From assembly GCF_012726175.1 (NCBI RefSeq), contig NZ_JAASAD010000017.1, forward strand, positions 1 to 64,000: DNA of 64,000 nt. Reading direction: 5' to 3'. Shown in pieces: positions 23,392 through 31,629 of the stretch (within the stretch, counting starts at the first letter, position 1; every line of letters starts with the position of its first letter). Made by a program: the position numbers and the translations under genes. Origin of the DNA: Micromonospora sp. HNM0581. GTDB lineage: Bacteria; Actinomycetota; Actinomycetes; Mycobacteriales; Micromonosporaceae. The notes below the pieces were generated by a model. That model ran no database searches, had not been told where the DNA came from, and was given only the letters and a program-made list of their open reading frames with translations.

Positions 23392-24163
23392 CCCTCGGCG
23401 TGAGGGCGAACTCCGCGAGCAGGGGATAGTGGTCGGAGGCGTGCGCGGTGTCCGGGTCGCGTACCACACGTATGCCGACGAGGTGAGCGGCCAGCTCTGC
23501 CGTACCGAGTAGATAATCCAGGCGCATGTCGACGAACTCCGCCCCCCCGACTGCGGTCGGGACGGTGGGACCGGCGCTCGCTCCGAGATCCACAAGCCCG
23601 GTGGCGAGCAGCCGGGCCACCGCCCGGGTCTCCACCGTCCGCCCGTCGAAGCGCAGGTGCCGACGACGGTACGCGGACGGAAGCCGGCCGACCCGGCCCA
23701 CGTGCCCCGAGTACGGGTCGAGCGTGTTCAGGTCACCGGCGAGCAGCGACAAGCCGTGGTGGCTGCGGCGCAGGGCCGCGGCGACCCACCCCGCCTCGAC
23801 CAGCCGCCGGGTACCCGAATACGGGTCGAAGTGGGTGCCGAGCACCGTCAACGGACCGGCGTCGGTACCCACCACCACGCGTTGCGCCGCATGGTGGAAC
23901 GGCCGGCGTACCGCTGCGGCGGCCAGCACCGGCCAGCGCGGCTCCACCAGCAGCGCCACCGGCTGCCCCAGCCAGGACCGGGCCAGATGCGGCCGGAGCC
24001 CGATACCGCTGGCGAAGCCCGCCACGTCGAGATCACCCAACTCCTGCAACGCGAGCACGTCCGGCCGCTGACGTGCGATGACCCTGGCCACCAGCCCACG
24101 CCGGTCCGAGCCGCGACGGTCCCGACCACCGGTGCGGATGTTCCAGGTCATCACTCGCAGCAC
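23375..24163 (-). CDS. Endonuclease/exonuclease/phosphatase-family protein
   Basis: About 262 aa from GTG 24163 (VLRVMTWNIRTGG). EEP motifs in order: TWNIRTGG (metal site), LALQELGDLD (catalytic Glu), GTHFDPYSGTRRL, LAGDLNTLDPYSG and the final ASDHYPLLAEF (catalytic Asp-His). Family members cut phosphodiesters in DNA, RNA or phosphoinositides. No signal peptide is seen. It starts 8 bp after the stop of the PAP2 gene, so both are in one operon. Confidence 0.75.
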   Translation of the reverse strand: MLRVMTWNIRTGGRDRRGSDRRGLVARVIARQRPDVLALQELGDLDVAGFASGIGLRPHLARSWLGQPVALLVEPRWPVLAAAAVRRPFHHAAQRVVVGTDAGPLTVLGTHFDPYSGTRRLVEAGWVAAALRRSHHGLSLLAGDLNTLDPYSGHVGRVGRLPSAYRRRHLRFDGRTVETRAVARLLATGLVDLGASAGPTVPTAVGGAEFVDMRLDYLLGTAELAAHLVGIRVVRDPDTAHASDHYPLLAEFALTPRVRSAG

Positions 24164-24170
24164 GGCCGGC

Positions 24171-25661
24171 TCAACCCGGCTGGCCCGCCCGAGCCAACTC
24201 GTCGTCGAGGGTGCCCACATCCTCCGACTCGATCGCCGGCCGGTTGCCCTGCCGGACGTCCTCGTTGGGGCGGATCACCCAGTACAACAGGCCGACCCAG
24301 AGGGTGGTGAGCAGGATCGCCCCCATGAAGTCCGTCGGGTGGTGCATGCCCCGGTACATCCGGGAGACCGCCACCCCGACCGGCATCACCACGGCGAGCG
24401 CCACGAACAGCCAACGCCACCACCGGTCGGTCCGGGCGAAGACGATGACAGCGATCGCCACCCACACACACAGGGTCGCCGCGATGTGCCCGGACGGGAA
24501 CGACGAGGTCGGCATCGGACCGTCCAGGTTCTCCACCGGCGGGCGCGGCCGGTCCACCGCCGCCGCGCTGGCCAGGAAGAGCGACAGCTCACCGAACATG
24601 GTCAACGCCACGAACAGCACCGGCCGCCACCGCCGCCAGATCGCCAGCACCAGCGGGCAGAAGACGAGCGAGATCGCCATGATGGCGTGGGTGTCGCCCA
24701 CCTTGCTCCACCACCAGCTGAACTCGTCAAGCGACCCGGTACGGCGCTCGGCGAACCAGATGGGCACCGACTCGTCGAGATCGGCCAGGAAGGTGCCGTC
24801 AGCGTGGTAGCTGACGAACATGCCGAACCCGTAGAGGGCACCGAACACCAGCACCCAGCCGACGATTAACTCGGCGACACCGGCCCGGGCATGCGGCAGC
24901 AGCTTCTCCTCGTCCGGCGCGGGCGCCACCTCGTGCCCCGCCTCCGGCTCCAAACCCTCGATCAGTGGCGCCGCCGGCCGACCCCGCTCCAACCGCCACA
25001 ACCGGAACGCGTACGCGGTGACGCCCAACCAGGCCGCGCCGAGCAGCCAGGCACCGAGCACATCGGAGAGGAAATGCACCCCGAGCGCGACCCGGGTGAA
25101 GCCGATCAGGAAGACGACCGTGGCGACCAAGGCCATCGCCGGCCGACGCCAGTGGGAAGCCATCGCCGGCAGAAACACGAGCAGCAGCGCGCCGTAGGCC
25201 ACCATCGACCCGAGGGCATGGCCGCTGGGAAAACTCTGCCCGGCGTACGCCCCGATGGGCACGTCCACCTCGGGACGCAACCGGTCGACGAGCGCCTTCA
25301 GCGACGGGTCGAGGATCAACGCTCCTGCCCCGGTGACAATCAGGAACACCGCCAGCCGGCCCTGCCGGCGGATCAGCAGCCCCACCACAGCGACGGTCAC
25401 CAGCCAGATGATGACCGCCCGCCCACCGAGATCGGTGAAGGCATTGAGCACCGTCACCAGCGGCCCGATCGGCGCGACCCGGTCGTTGAGCCACTGGGCG
25501 ACACCGTGGTCCACGTCGTACAGCGGTGACCAGCGCACCCGGACCAGCACCAGCAGCAACCCGAAGCCGACCCCGGCACCGAGTACGAGCGCCAGACCGG
25601 CGAGCGTACGTTCGGTGAAGTGTCCCAGGGGTCGTCGCAGTACGTCCCTGACCGCGCCCAC
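24171..25661 (-). CDS. Tandem double-PAP2 membrane phosphatase
   Basis: 496 aa with two complete PAP2 (phosphatidic acid phosphatase type 2) domains. Domain 1 motifs: KALVDRLRP, SFPSGHALG and TRVALGVHFLSDV. Domain 2 motifs: AAAVDRPRPP, SFPSGHIAA and SRMYRGMHHPTDF. About twelve hydrophobic helices are visible. Single-domain relatives dephosphorylate lipid phosphates such as undecaprenyl pyrophosphate or phosphatidic acid. Both triads here look complete, so both halves may be active. It heads an operon with the EEP protein. Confidence 0.85.
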   Translation of the reverse strand: MGAVRDVLRRPLGHFTERTLAGLALVLGAGVGFGLLLVLVRVRWSPLYDVDHGVAQWLNDRVAPIGPLVTVLNAFTDLGGRAVIIWLVTVAVVGLLIRRQGRLAVFLIVTGAGALILDPSLKALVDRLRPEVDVPIGAYAGQSFPSGHALGSMVAYGALLLVFLPAMASHWRRPAMALVATVVFLIGFTRVALGVHFLSDVLGAWLLGAAWLGVTAYAFRLWRLERGRPAAPLIEGLEPEAGHEVAPAPDEEKLLPHARAGVAELIVGWVLVFGALYGFGMFVSYHADGTFLADLDESVPIWFAERRTGSLDEFSWWWSKVGDTHAIMAISLVFCPLVLAIWRRWRPVLFVALTMFGELSLFLASAAAVDRPRPPVENLDGPMPTSSFPSGHIAATLCVWVAIAVIVFARTDRWWRWLFVALAVVMPVGVAVSRMYRGMHHPTDFMGAILLTTLWVGLLYWVIRPNEDVRQGNRPAIESEDVGTLDDELARAGQPG

Positions 25662-25733
25662 GGCAGCCTCCTTCGCCTCTGGCGTGCCGCAGTACCCGGT
25701 CCTCCGCCGCGGTACACCCGGCGGCCAGACGTG

Positions 25734-26750
25734 TCAGAGCGCAGTCATCTCGCCGGTGTCGTGCACCGCGACACGCTGCGCGTCCGGCTCCCACAGATCC
25801 GGCTTCGCCGGCTCCTGCACACCGATGCGCACCGCCTCCAGCTGTGCCGCGAAGGACAGCCCCCCGAACAGCGCCATGCCGGTGAGGTTCGCCCAGAGCA
25901 ACAGCGCCACGATCCCGGCCAACGCACCATAGGTCTGTCCGAAGTCGTCACTGAACCGCACGTACCCGGCGAGCAGGAGACTCGCCAGCCACCACATCGT
26001 GGTGGCGATGCCGGCACCGAACAACAGCCAGGACAGGCCGGGCTGACGGCGCCGGGGCGCCTGGCGGAACAGCACCGCGACGGCCAGCACCGTCAGACCG
26101 AGGCTGAGTGGCCAACGCACCACATCCCACACCACGCTGGCGACGTCGCCCCAGGCGTAGTGACGCTCCACCGAGTCACCCATCGGTCCACCACCGACCA
26201 GGATGAGGAAACCGGCGAGGGCCGGGAGGCCGGCGCTCACGGCGAGCACGGCCGCCCGCAGATACTTCCACAAGGCCGGGCGGTCACGTTCGACACCGTA
26301 GATGCGGTTCGCTCCCCGCTCGATCTGGGCCATCGTGCTGGTCAGCGCGACCAGCCCGGTGACCAGACCGAGGGCCAGGGCCACCTCGCCGACCTCCTCG
26401 GCCTGCTCGGCACCCACGTCGTCACCCTCACCGAGCAGGTCGGCCACCACCTGCTCACTCGATCCGGGAGTCAACGCCAGCACCGTGTCGGCGACCACCT
26501 CGCCCCCCTCGGCGACGCCAAGTTCGGCGACCAGCCCGGTGAGGGCGATCAGGAACGGCACCACGGCCAGGCAGAGCTGGAACGCGAAAGCGCGGGAGTG
26601 ACTGAACCCGTCGCCGTAACGGAACCGGGTGAACGCGTCGCGCAGAAGGTGCCAACCGCCCTCCCGGCGCAACGTCTGCCAGGCGTGGTCGGCGCAGAGC
26701 TGCTCGTCGGACATCAACCGGGTCTCCGGCACCATCCGGGTGCTGCTCAC
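25734..26750 (-). CDS. YihY/BrkB-family inner-membrane protein
   Basis: 338 aa. The start MSDEQLCADHAWQTLRREGG leads to the family block FSHSRAFAFQLCLAVVPFLIALTG, and later TMAQIERGANRIYGV, RPALWKYLRAAV, FGAGIATTMWWLASLLLAGYV and TYGALAGIVALLLWANLTGMALFGG. Six membrane helices are visible. Once called RNase BN, this family has no proven enzymatic role and may be a transporter or exporter. It is transcribed with the PAP2 gene downstream (72-bp gap). Confidence 0.82.
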   Translation of the reverse strand: MSSTRMVPETRLMSDEQLCADHAWQTLRREGGWHLLRDAFTRFRYGDGFSHSRAFAFQLCLAVVPFLIALTGLVAELGVAEGGEVVADTVLALTPGSSEQVVADLLGEGDDVGAEQAEEVGEVALALGLVTGLVALTSTMAQIERGANRIYGVERDRPALWKYLRAAVLAVSAGLPALAGFLILVGGGPMGDSVERHYAWGDVASVVWDVVRWPLSLGLTVLAVAVLFRQAPRRRQPGLSWLLFGAGIATTMWWLASLLLAGYVRFSDDFGQTYGALAGIVALLLWANLTGMALFGGLSFAAQLEAVRIGVQEPAKPDLWEPDAQRVAVHDTGEMTAL

Positions 26751-26761
26751 CGTTCACCCCT

Positions 26762-26915
26762 CCCCGCTCGCGACCGCGGGGCTCGCAAGCTCACTCCTCG
26801 CGCTCACCCCACCAACCCCGCTCGCGACTGCAGGGCTCGCAAGCTCACTCCTCGCGCTCACCCCACCAACCCCGCTCGCGACTGCGGGGCTCGCAAGCTC
26901 ACTCCTCGCGCTCAC
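26762..26915. repeat. 54-bp tandem repeat, two full copies plus a partial third
   Basis: Units at 26762-26815, 26816-26869 and 26870-26915 with only two or three substitutions. Each contains GCTCGCGAC and GCTCGCAAGCTCACTCCTCG. The period is a multiple of three and is open in several frames. The third copy supplies the stop and last codons of the diacylglycerol-kinase-like gene, and the array occupies most of the gap to the YihY gene. Confidence 0.85.
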
Positions 26916-27912
26916 CTCGGCCCTCCTCGACGAGGCGTTCGCCGCGCTCAGCGGCGGCCGACACGTCCTCGGCCAGGTCGGACGCCTGCTCCGGCAGCGG
27001 TACACACAGCCACAACGCCCGCCGACGGATCTGCACCCGCAGCTCACGGCCCGGCTCGACCAGGTCACCATCCAACTCCCGAGGCTGATTCCGGTTGCTG
27101 GTTATCTCCACCCGACGGGCGCGGTACACCTCCATCCGGGGCACCCGGTCGCGGCCACGCAGCACCGCCCAGCCGAGCGAGGCCCAGTGCCGCAGCCTGC
27201 GCGGCGTGAGCACCGCGACGTCGAGATACCCGTCGTCGGGTTCCGCGTCGGTGAGCAGAGTTACTCCGCCCTGCAGCCGACCGACGTTGGCGACCAGCAC
27301 CGAACGGGCGCGGCGGCGTAGCGGCGGCTGATCGTCGAGCCGGATCGACACCCGCATCGGCCGGTCCCGCAGATGCCGCGCGGCCCCCACCACGTACGCC
27401 GGCCAGCCGATCCGCCGCTTGGTCGTCTCACTCGTGGCGTCGAGCATCTGGGCGTCGAAACCCATGCCGGCCATCACCGCGAAGTGCTGCCCGTCCACCG
27501 CACCGACGTCGAGCAGGCGCCGGCCACGCTCGACGGCCACCGCAAGCCCGGCGGCCAGGTCGACGGAGAGGCCCAGGTTGGCCGCGAGCAGATTGCCGGT
27601 GCCCTGAGGTAGCACGGCGAGCGCCACCTCCGTACCGACCAGAGCGTCGACGCAGGCCATCACCGTACCGTCGCCGCCGCAGGCGAAGACCACGTCGACC
27701 CCGGCAGCGAGCGCTTGCCCGGTCTGACCGCGACCAGGATCCTCGGGGGTGGTTTCGAACCACAGCGGTTCCGGCCAGCCGGCTGCGGCGAGCGTGTCAC
27801 CGACGGTCCGGCGCAGCGCGTCGAGATCGGTCACCTTGACCGGGTTGACCACCACCGCGCTGCGCAGCGGCCCTTCGTCCCGTCCACCATCCACGGCGCC
27901 AGTGTGCAGCAC
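26899..27912 (-). CDS. Diacylglycerol/lipid-kinase family protein
   Basis: 337 aa from GTG (an internal GTG at 27894 is possible). DAGK/NAD-kinase-like fold: VVVNPVKV, FACGGDGTVMACVDAL (nucleotide-binding GGDGT), LPQGTGNLLAANLGL, MAGMGFDAQML, and C-terminal LDGDLVEPG. This family phosphorylates diacylglycerol or other lipids with ATP. The substrate is not determined. The last few residues (GEREE) and the stop come from the 54-bp repeat, so the original C-terminus has been altered. Confidence 0.82.
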   Translation of the reverse strand: MLHTGAVDGGRDEGPLRSAVVVNPVKVTDLDALRRTVGDTLAAAGWPEPLWFETTPEDPGRGQTGQALAAGVDVVFACGGDGTVMACVDALVGTEVALAVLPQGTGNLLAANLGLSVDLAAGLAVAVERGRRLLDVGAVDGQHFAVMAGMGFDAQMLDATSETTKRRIGWPAYVVGAARHLRDRPMRVSIRLDDQPPLRRRARSVLVANVGRLQGGVTLLTDAEPDDGYLDVAVLTPRRLRHWASLGWAVLRGRDRVPRMEVYRARRVEITSNRNQPRELDGDLVEPGRELRVQIRRRALWLCVPLPEQASDLAEDVSAAAERGERLVEEGRGEREE

Positions 27913-28184
27913 CGCGCCGGGTTGGGCGACCCGACAGCGGTGTGCCTCGATTCACCGACCCGGCTCCGGTCGCGGACGTTTCATCCGCCACCCCAAAGGG
28001 AACACCGACCACTCCCGTCATGGGCCGGCGCACGTACGCGCTGCCGGCGAATGCCAGCACAGACGGGTCAGCTCGACAGCGTCTGCGCGGTCACAGCCCG
28101 GCGGGCGTACGACGGATCCGGCCCCCCAGGTGCACCACCGGGACTAGCCTCAGACACAGGCCGGGTGCCACAGCTGCGGGGGTG

Positions 28185-29051
28185 ATGCGGATGGCCGCCA
28201 CCAGTGACGCGCCGGTGCTCGTCGGCGTCGGTCCCGAGGACGTCCTGCCGGTGGCCCGCCTCGCCGCCCGGGTCGCCGCCGCCCACGGACGCGGGCTGCA
28301 CCTGCTGCACGCCTTCAACTGGGCCGCCTTCGACGCACCGGCGGTCTCCAGTTCCCGGGCCGACGCGCAACGGTTGATCACCGAGGCGACCGCGGCAGCC
28401 AACGAGAGCGGGCCGGGTGTAACGGTCAACGCAGAGATCGCCGAAGGGTCGGCGGTGGCGAACCTCGTCCGTAGGTCGGAGAACGCCTTCCTGACGGTGG
28501 TCGGCGACGGGGGCATGGCCCACTGTGACCGCTGCATCCCGGCGGACAGGCCCGCCGTGCAGGTGGCCGCCCGCGCCGAGTGCCCGGTGCTGGTCGCCCG
28601 GCGGGAGCCGCCCCCCTCCGGCCCGGTCCTGGTCGGGGTCGACGGCTCGGCCTCCGGCGAAATCGCCCTGAACTGGGCGCTGAACTGCGCCACCCGTCAG
28701 CAGGCAGGGCTGCTGGCGGTCTGGGTCGTCGACTCCGACGGCAGCGTCGAGGAGGCCACCGAACGGTTCGACGAGATGATGTCCCGGCAACGGGTCAGCC
28801 ACCCCCACGCCACCGTCGAATGCCACGTCATCCGGGGTGAGCCCGGTGACGTGCTTGTCGACGAGTCCCGCTCGGCACAACTGGTGGTGGTCGCCGCCCG
28901 GGGTGAGGAACCGATGCGCGGAATGCTCGGCCCGGTCAGTCAATCGCTGCTCTACCACGCCCCCTCCCCGGTGCTCGTGATCCGGGGCGTCACCGACACA
29001 CCTGAACCAGACGGGTCGTCGTACCGGGCCCGGCGGGACCAACGGCCCTGA
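28185..29051 (+). CDS. Universal stress protein, two UspA domains
   Basis: 288 aa, ATG 28185. Domain 1 (about 8-135, VLVGVGPEDVLPVARLA... CPVLVA) is degenerate in its nucleotide loop. Domain 2 (about 142-275) has VLVGVDGSASGEIALNWAL and VAARGEEPMRGMLGPVSQ followed by CP-like SPVLVIRG, the ATP-binding UspA pattern. Double-UspA proteins of this type are induced through DosR in mycobacteria. A TAGCCT -10-like hexamer (28145-28150) with a GGGACT half-box (28140-28145) lies upstream. The next gene, phosphoketolase, follows 60 bp later with a DevR-type box across this gene's stop. Confidence 0.85.
   Translation: MRMAATSDAPVLVGVGPEDVLPVARLAARVAAAHGRGLHLLHAFNWAAFDAPAVSSSRADAQRLITEATAAANESGPGVTVNAEIAEGSAVANLVRRSENAFLTVVGDGGMAHCDRCIPADRPAVQVAARAECPVLVARREPPPSGPVLVGVDGSASGEIALNWALNCATRQQAGLLAVWVVDSDGSVEEATERFDEMMSRQRVSHPHATVECHVIRGEPGDVLVDESRSAQLVVVAARGEEPMRGMLGPVSQSLLYHAPSPVLVIRGVTDTPEPDGSSYRARRDQRP
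29035..29049. promoter_or_regulatory. DevR/DosR-type box upstream of phosphoketolase
   Basis: GGGACCAACGGCCCT fits the published DevR consensus GGGACTTNNGNCCCT at 13 of 15 positions, with positions 6-7 different. It ends 62 bp before the phosphoketolase ATG and overlaps the end of the stress-protein gene. Confidence 0.55.
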
Positions 29052-29111
29052 TCGAGGATCGTCACCGCGGCAATGCTGACAGAGGAACCGCGTCGTGGAT
29101 GCCGGAGAACA

Positions 29112-31529
29112 ATGACTGCGAGAGGCTCGACCAGTATGGACATCGCCGTGGACCTGCGAAGCCCCCTGACCGATGACGAGCTGCGCCGGCTGGACGCCTA
29201 CTGGCGAGCGGCGAACTATCTCACCGTCGGGCAGATCTACCTGCTGGACAACCCACTGTTACGCGAACCACTCGCCCCCGAACACGTCAAACCCCGCCTG
29301 CTCGGGCACTGGGGCACCTCCCCCGGGCTGAACCTGATCTACGCCCACCTGAACCGGGCCATCGTCGCGCGGGACCTCAGCGCCATCTACATCACCGGGC
29401 CCGGGCACGGCGGACCGGCACTCGTCGCGAACACCTGGCTCGAAGGCACCTACAGCGAGCTCCACCACGACATCGGGCGCGACGAGGCCGGCATGGCGAG
29501 GCTGTTCCGACAGTTCTCCTTCCCCGGTGGCATCCCGAGCCACGTCGCGGCGGAGGTGCCGGGATCGATCCACGAGGGCGGCGAGCTGGGGTACGCCCTC
29601 AGTCACGCCTACGGTGCCGCGTTCGACAACCCTGACCTGCTGGTCGCCTGCGTGATCGGAGACGGCGAAGCGGAAACTGGTCCGTTGGCCGGCAGCTGGC
29701 TGTCCAACGTTTTCCTCAACCCCGCCCGCGACGGCGCGGTGCTGCCCATCCTGCACCTCAACGGCTACAAGATCGCCAACCCGACGGTGCTCGACCGCAT
29801 CCCCGAGTCCGATCTGCTCGACCTCATGCGGGGTCAGGGCTACCAACCGTACGTGGTGGCGGGTGACGATCCGTCCCTGGTCCACCAGAGCCTGGCGGCC
29901 ACCCTGGACCGGGCGCTCGACGAGATCGCCGAGATCCAGCGCCACGCCCGTTCCGGCGCCACCGTCACACGCCCCCGCTGGCCGATGATCGTGCTGCGTA
30001 CCCCCAAGGGCTGGACCGGACCCCACGACGTCGACGGCAAACAGGTGGAGGGCACCTACCGCGCGCACCAGGTGCCGATCTCGGCGGTCCGCAGCAACCC
30101 GGAACACCTGGCCGAACTGGAGCGGTGGCTACGCAGCTACCGACCGGAGGAGCTGTTCGACGCCACCGGCGCACCCGTCGCCGAGCTGGCCGAGCTACCT
30201 CCCAGAGGACCACGGCGGATGAGCGCCAACCCGGTCGCCAACGGCGGTTCCCTGCTGCGCGATCTGGCCCTCCCCGACTTCCGGGACTACGCCGTCGAGG
30301 TACCCCGGCCCGGTGCGACGGTCACCAGCGCCACCGGCGAACTCGGCACCTGGGTCCGGGATGTGATCAGCGCCAACCCGCAGACGTTCCGCCTGTTCGG
30401 GCCGGACGAGGTCGCCTCCAACCGGCTCCAGGCCGCCTTCGAGGTCACCGATCGGGCCTGGGTCGCCGGCATGGTCGACGGGGACGAGCACCTCTCCCCC
30501 GACGGTCGGGTGATGGAGGTTCTCTCCGAACACCTGTGCCAGGGCTGGTTGGAGGGCTACCTGCTGACCGGACGGCACGGCATCTTCACCAGCTACGAGG
30601 CTTTCATCCACATCGTCGACTCGATGGTCAACCAGCACGCCAAGTGGCTGAAGGTCACCCGTGGCATACCGTGGCGGCAGCCGGTCGCCTCGCTGAACTA
30701 CCTGCTCTCCAGCCATGTCTGGCGGCAGGACCACAACGGCTTCTCGCACCAGGATCCAGGCTTCATCGACCACGTGATGAACAAGAAGGCCGAGGTGGTT
30801 CGGGTCTACCTGCCACCGGATGCCAACACGCTGCTCTCCACCATGGACCACTGCCTGCGCAGCCGCCACTACATCAACGTGGTGGTGGCCGGTAAGCAGC
30901 CCGCACCCAACTGGCTCACGATGGACGAGGCGGTCGCCCACTGTCGCCGTGGCGTGGGTATCTGGGACTGGGCCAGCACCGACGACGGCAGCGAACCGGA
31001 CGTCGTACTCGCCTGCGCCGGTGACGTGCCGACGCTGGAGACCCTCGCCGCGGCGGACCTACTGCACCAGCACCTACCCGGACTCAAGGTCCGGGTGATC
31101 AACGTCGTCGACCTGATGCGGCTCCAACCGGACTCCGAGCACCCGCACGGACTACCGGACTCCGAGTTCGACACACTGTTCACCCGCGACAAGCCGATCA
31201 TCTTCGCGTACCACGGCTATCCGTGGCTCATCCACCGGCTGACCTACCGACGCACCAACCACCACAACCTGCACGTGCGCGGGTACAAGGAGGAGGGCAC
31301 CACCACCACTGCCTTCGACATGGTGATGCTCAACGACCTGGACCGCTTCCACCTGGTGATCGACGTGATCGACCGGGTGCCTGGGCTGGCCGCCCGCGCC
31401 GCGCACCTGCGGCAGGAGATGACCGACGCGCGCCAGTCGGCCCGTGACCACACCCGCCGCTTCGGCGAGGACGACCCGAAGGTGGCCGAGTGGCGTTGGG
31501 TCCGCGGGAGCGACCCGACCAGCAGGTGA
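29112..31529 (+). CDS. xfp: Xylulose-5-phosphate/fructose-6-phosphate phosphoketolase
   Basis: 805 aa from ATG 29112 (GGAGAACA upstream; ATGs nearby are less well placed). Full-length phosphoketolase, usual length 790-830: YLTVGQIYLLDNPLL, LLGHWGTSPGLN, ITGPGHGGPALVANTWLEG, GEIGYALSHAYG-like GELGYALSHAYG, the TPP/Mg motif GDGEAETG, and C-terminal FAYHGYPWLIHRL and HVRGYKEEGTTTTAFDM. It cleaves xylulose-5-P or fructose-6-P with phosphate to acetyl-phosphate plus an aldose phosphate. This yields acetyl-P, and then ATP or acetyl-CoA, without oxidation. Its place among stress genes and behind a DevR-type box suggests use under low oxygen. Confidence 0.92.
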   Translation: MTARGSTSMDIAVDLRSPLTDDELRRLDAYWRAANYLTVGQIYLLDNPLLREPLAPEHVKPRLLGHWGTSPGLNLIYAHLNRAIVARDLSAIYITGPGHGGPALVANTWLEGTYSELHHDIGRDEAGMARLFRQFSFPGGIPSHVAAEVPGSIHEGGELGYALSHAYGAAFDNPDLLVACVIGDGEAETGPLAGSWLSNVFLNPARDGAVLPILHLNGYKIANPTVLDRIPESDLLDLMRGQGYQPYVVAGDDPSLVHQSLAATLDRALDEIAEIQRHARSGATVTRPRWPMIVLRTPKGWTGPHDVDGKQVEGTYRAHQVPISAVRSNPEHLAELERWLRSYRPEELFDATGAPVAELAELPPRGPRRMSANPVANGGSLLRDLALPDFRDYAVEVPRPGATVTSATGELGTWVRDVISANPQTFRLFGPDEVASNRLQAAFEVTDRAWVAGMVDGDEHLSPDGRVMEVLSEHLCQGWLEGYLLTGRHGIFTSYEAFIHIVDSMVNQHAKWLKVTRGIPWRQPVASLNYLLSSHVWRQDHNGFSHQDPGFIDHVMNKKAEVVRVYLPPDANTLLSTMDHCLRSRHYINVVVAGKQPAPNWLTMDEAVAHCRRGVGIWDWASTDDGSEPDVVLACAGDVPTLETLAAADLLHQHLPGLKVRVINVVDLMRLQPDSEHPHGLPDSEFDTLFTRDKPIIFAYHGYPWLIHRLTYRRTNHHNLHVRGYKEEGTTTTAFDMVMLNDLDRFHLVIDVIDRVPGLAARAAHLRQEMTDARQSARDHTRRFGEDDPKVAEWRWVRGSDPTSR

Positions 31530-31596
31530 GCAGGGATCCGTCCTGAGCGCGCACAGCACCGGGCCCGGTCACGGTGATCCGGAACGCTGAGGTACA

Positions 31597-31629
31597 CCGT
31601 GGGCCGGCCCCCGTCACGCCGGCCCACGG
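31597..31629. terminator. Terminator between phosphoketolase and P-type ATPase
   Basis: CGTGGGCCGG (31599-31608 region) pairs with CCGGCCCACG (31619-31628). The stem overlaps the last codons of the converging ATPase gene and can serve both strands. Confidence 0.6.

Noticed and set aside
26762..26915. CRISPR array
   Set aside because: The copies abut with no unique spacers and no cas genes are nearby; it is a plain tandem repeat.
28140..28153. GGGACTAGCCTCAG as a DevR box for the stress-protein gene
   Set aside because: Only the left half matches, and it overlaps a -10-like TAGCCT; I left it as a half-site remark.
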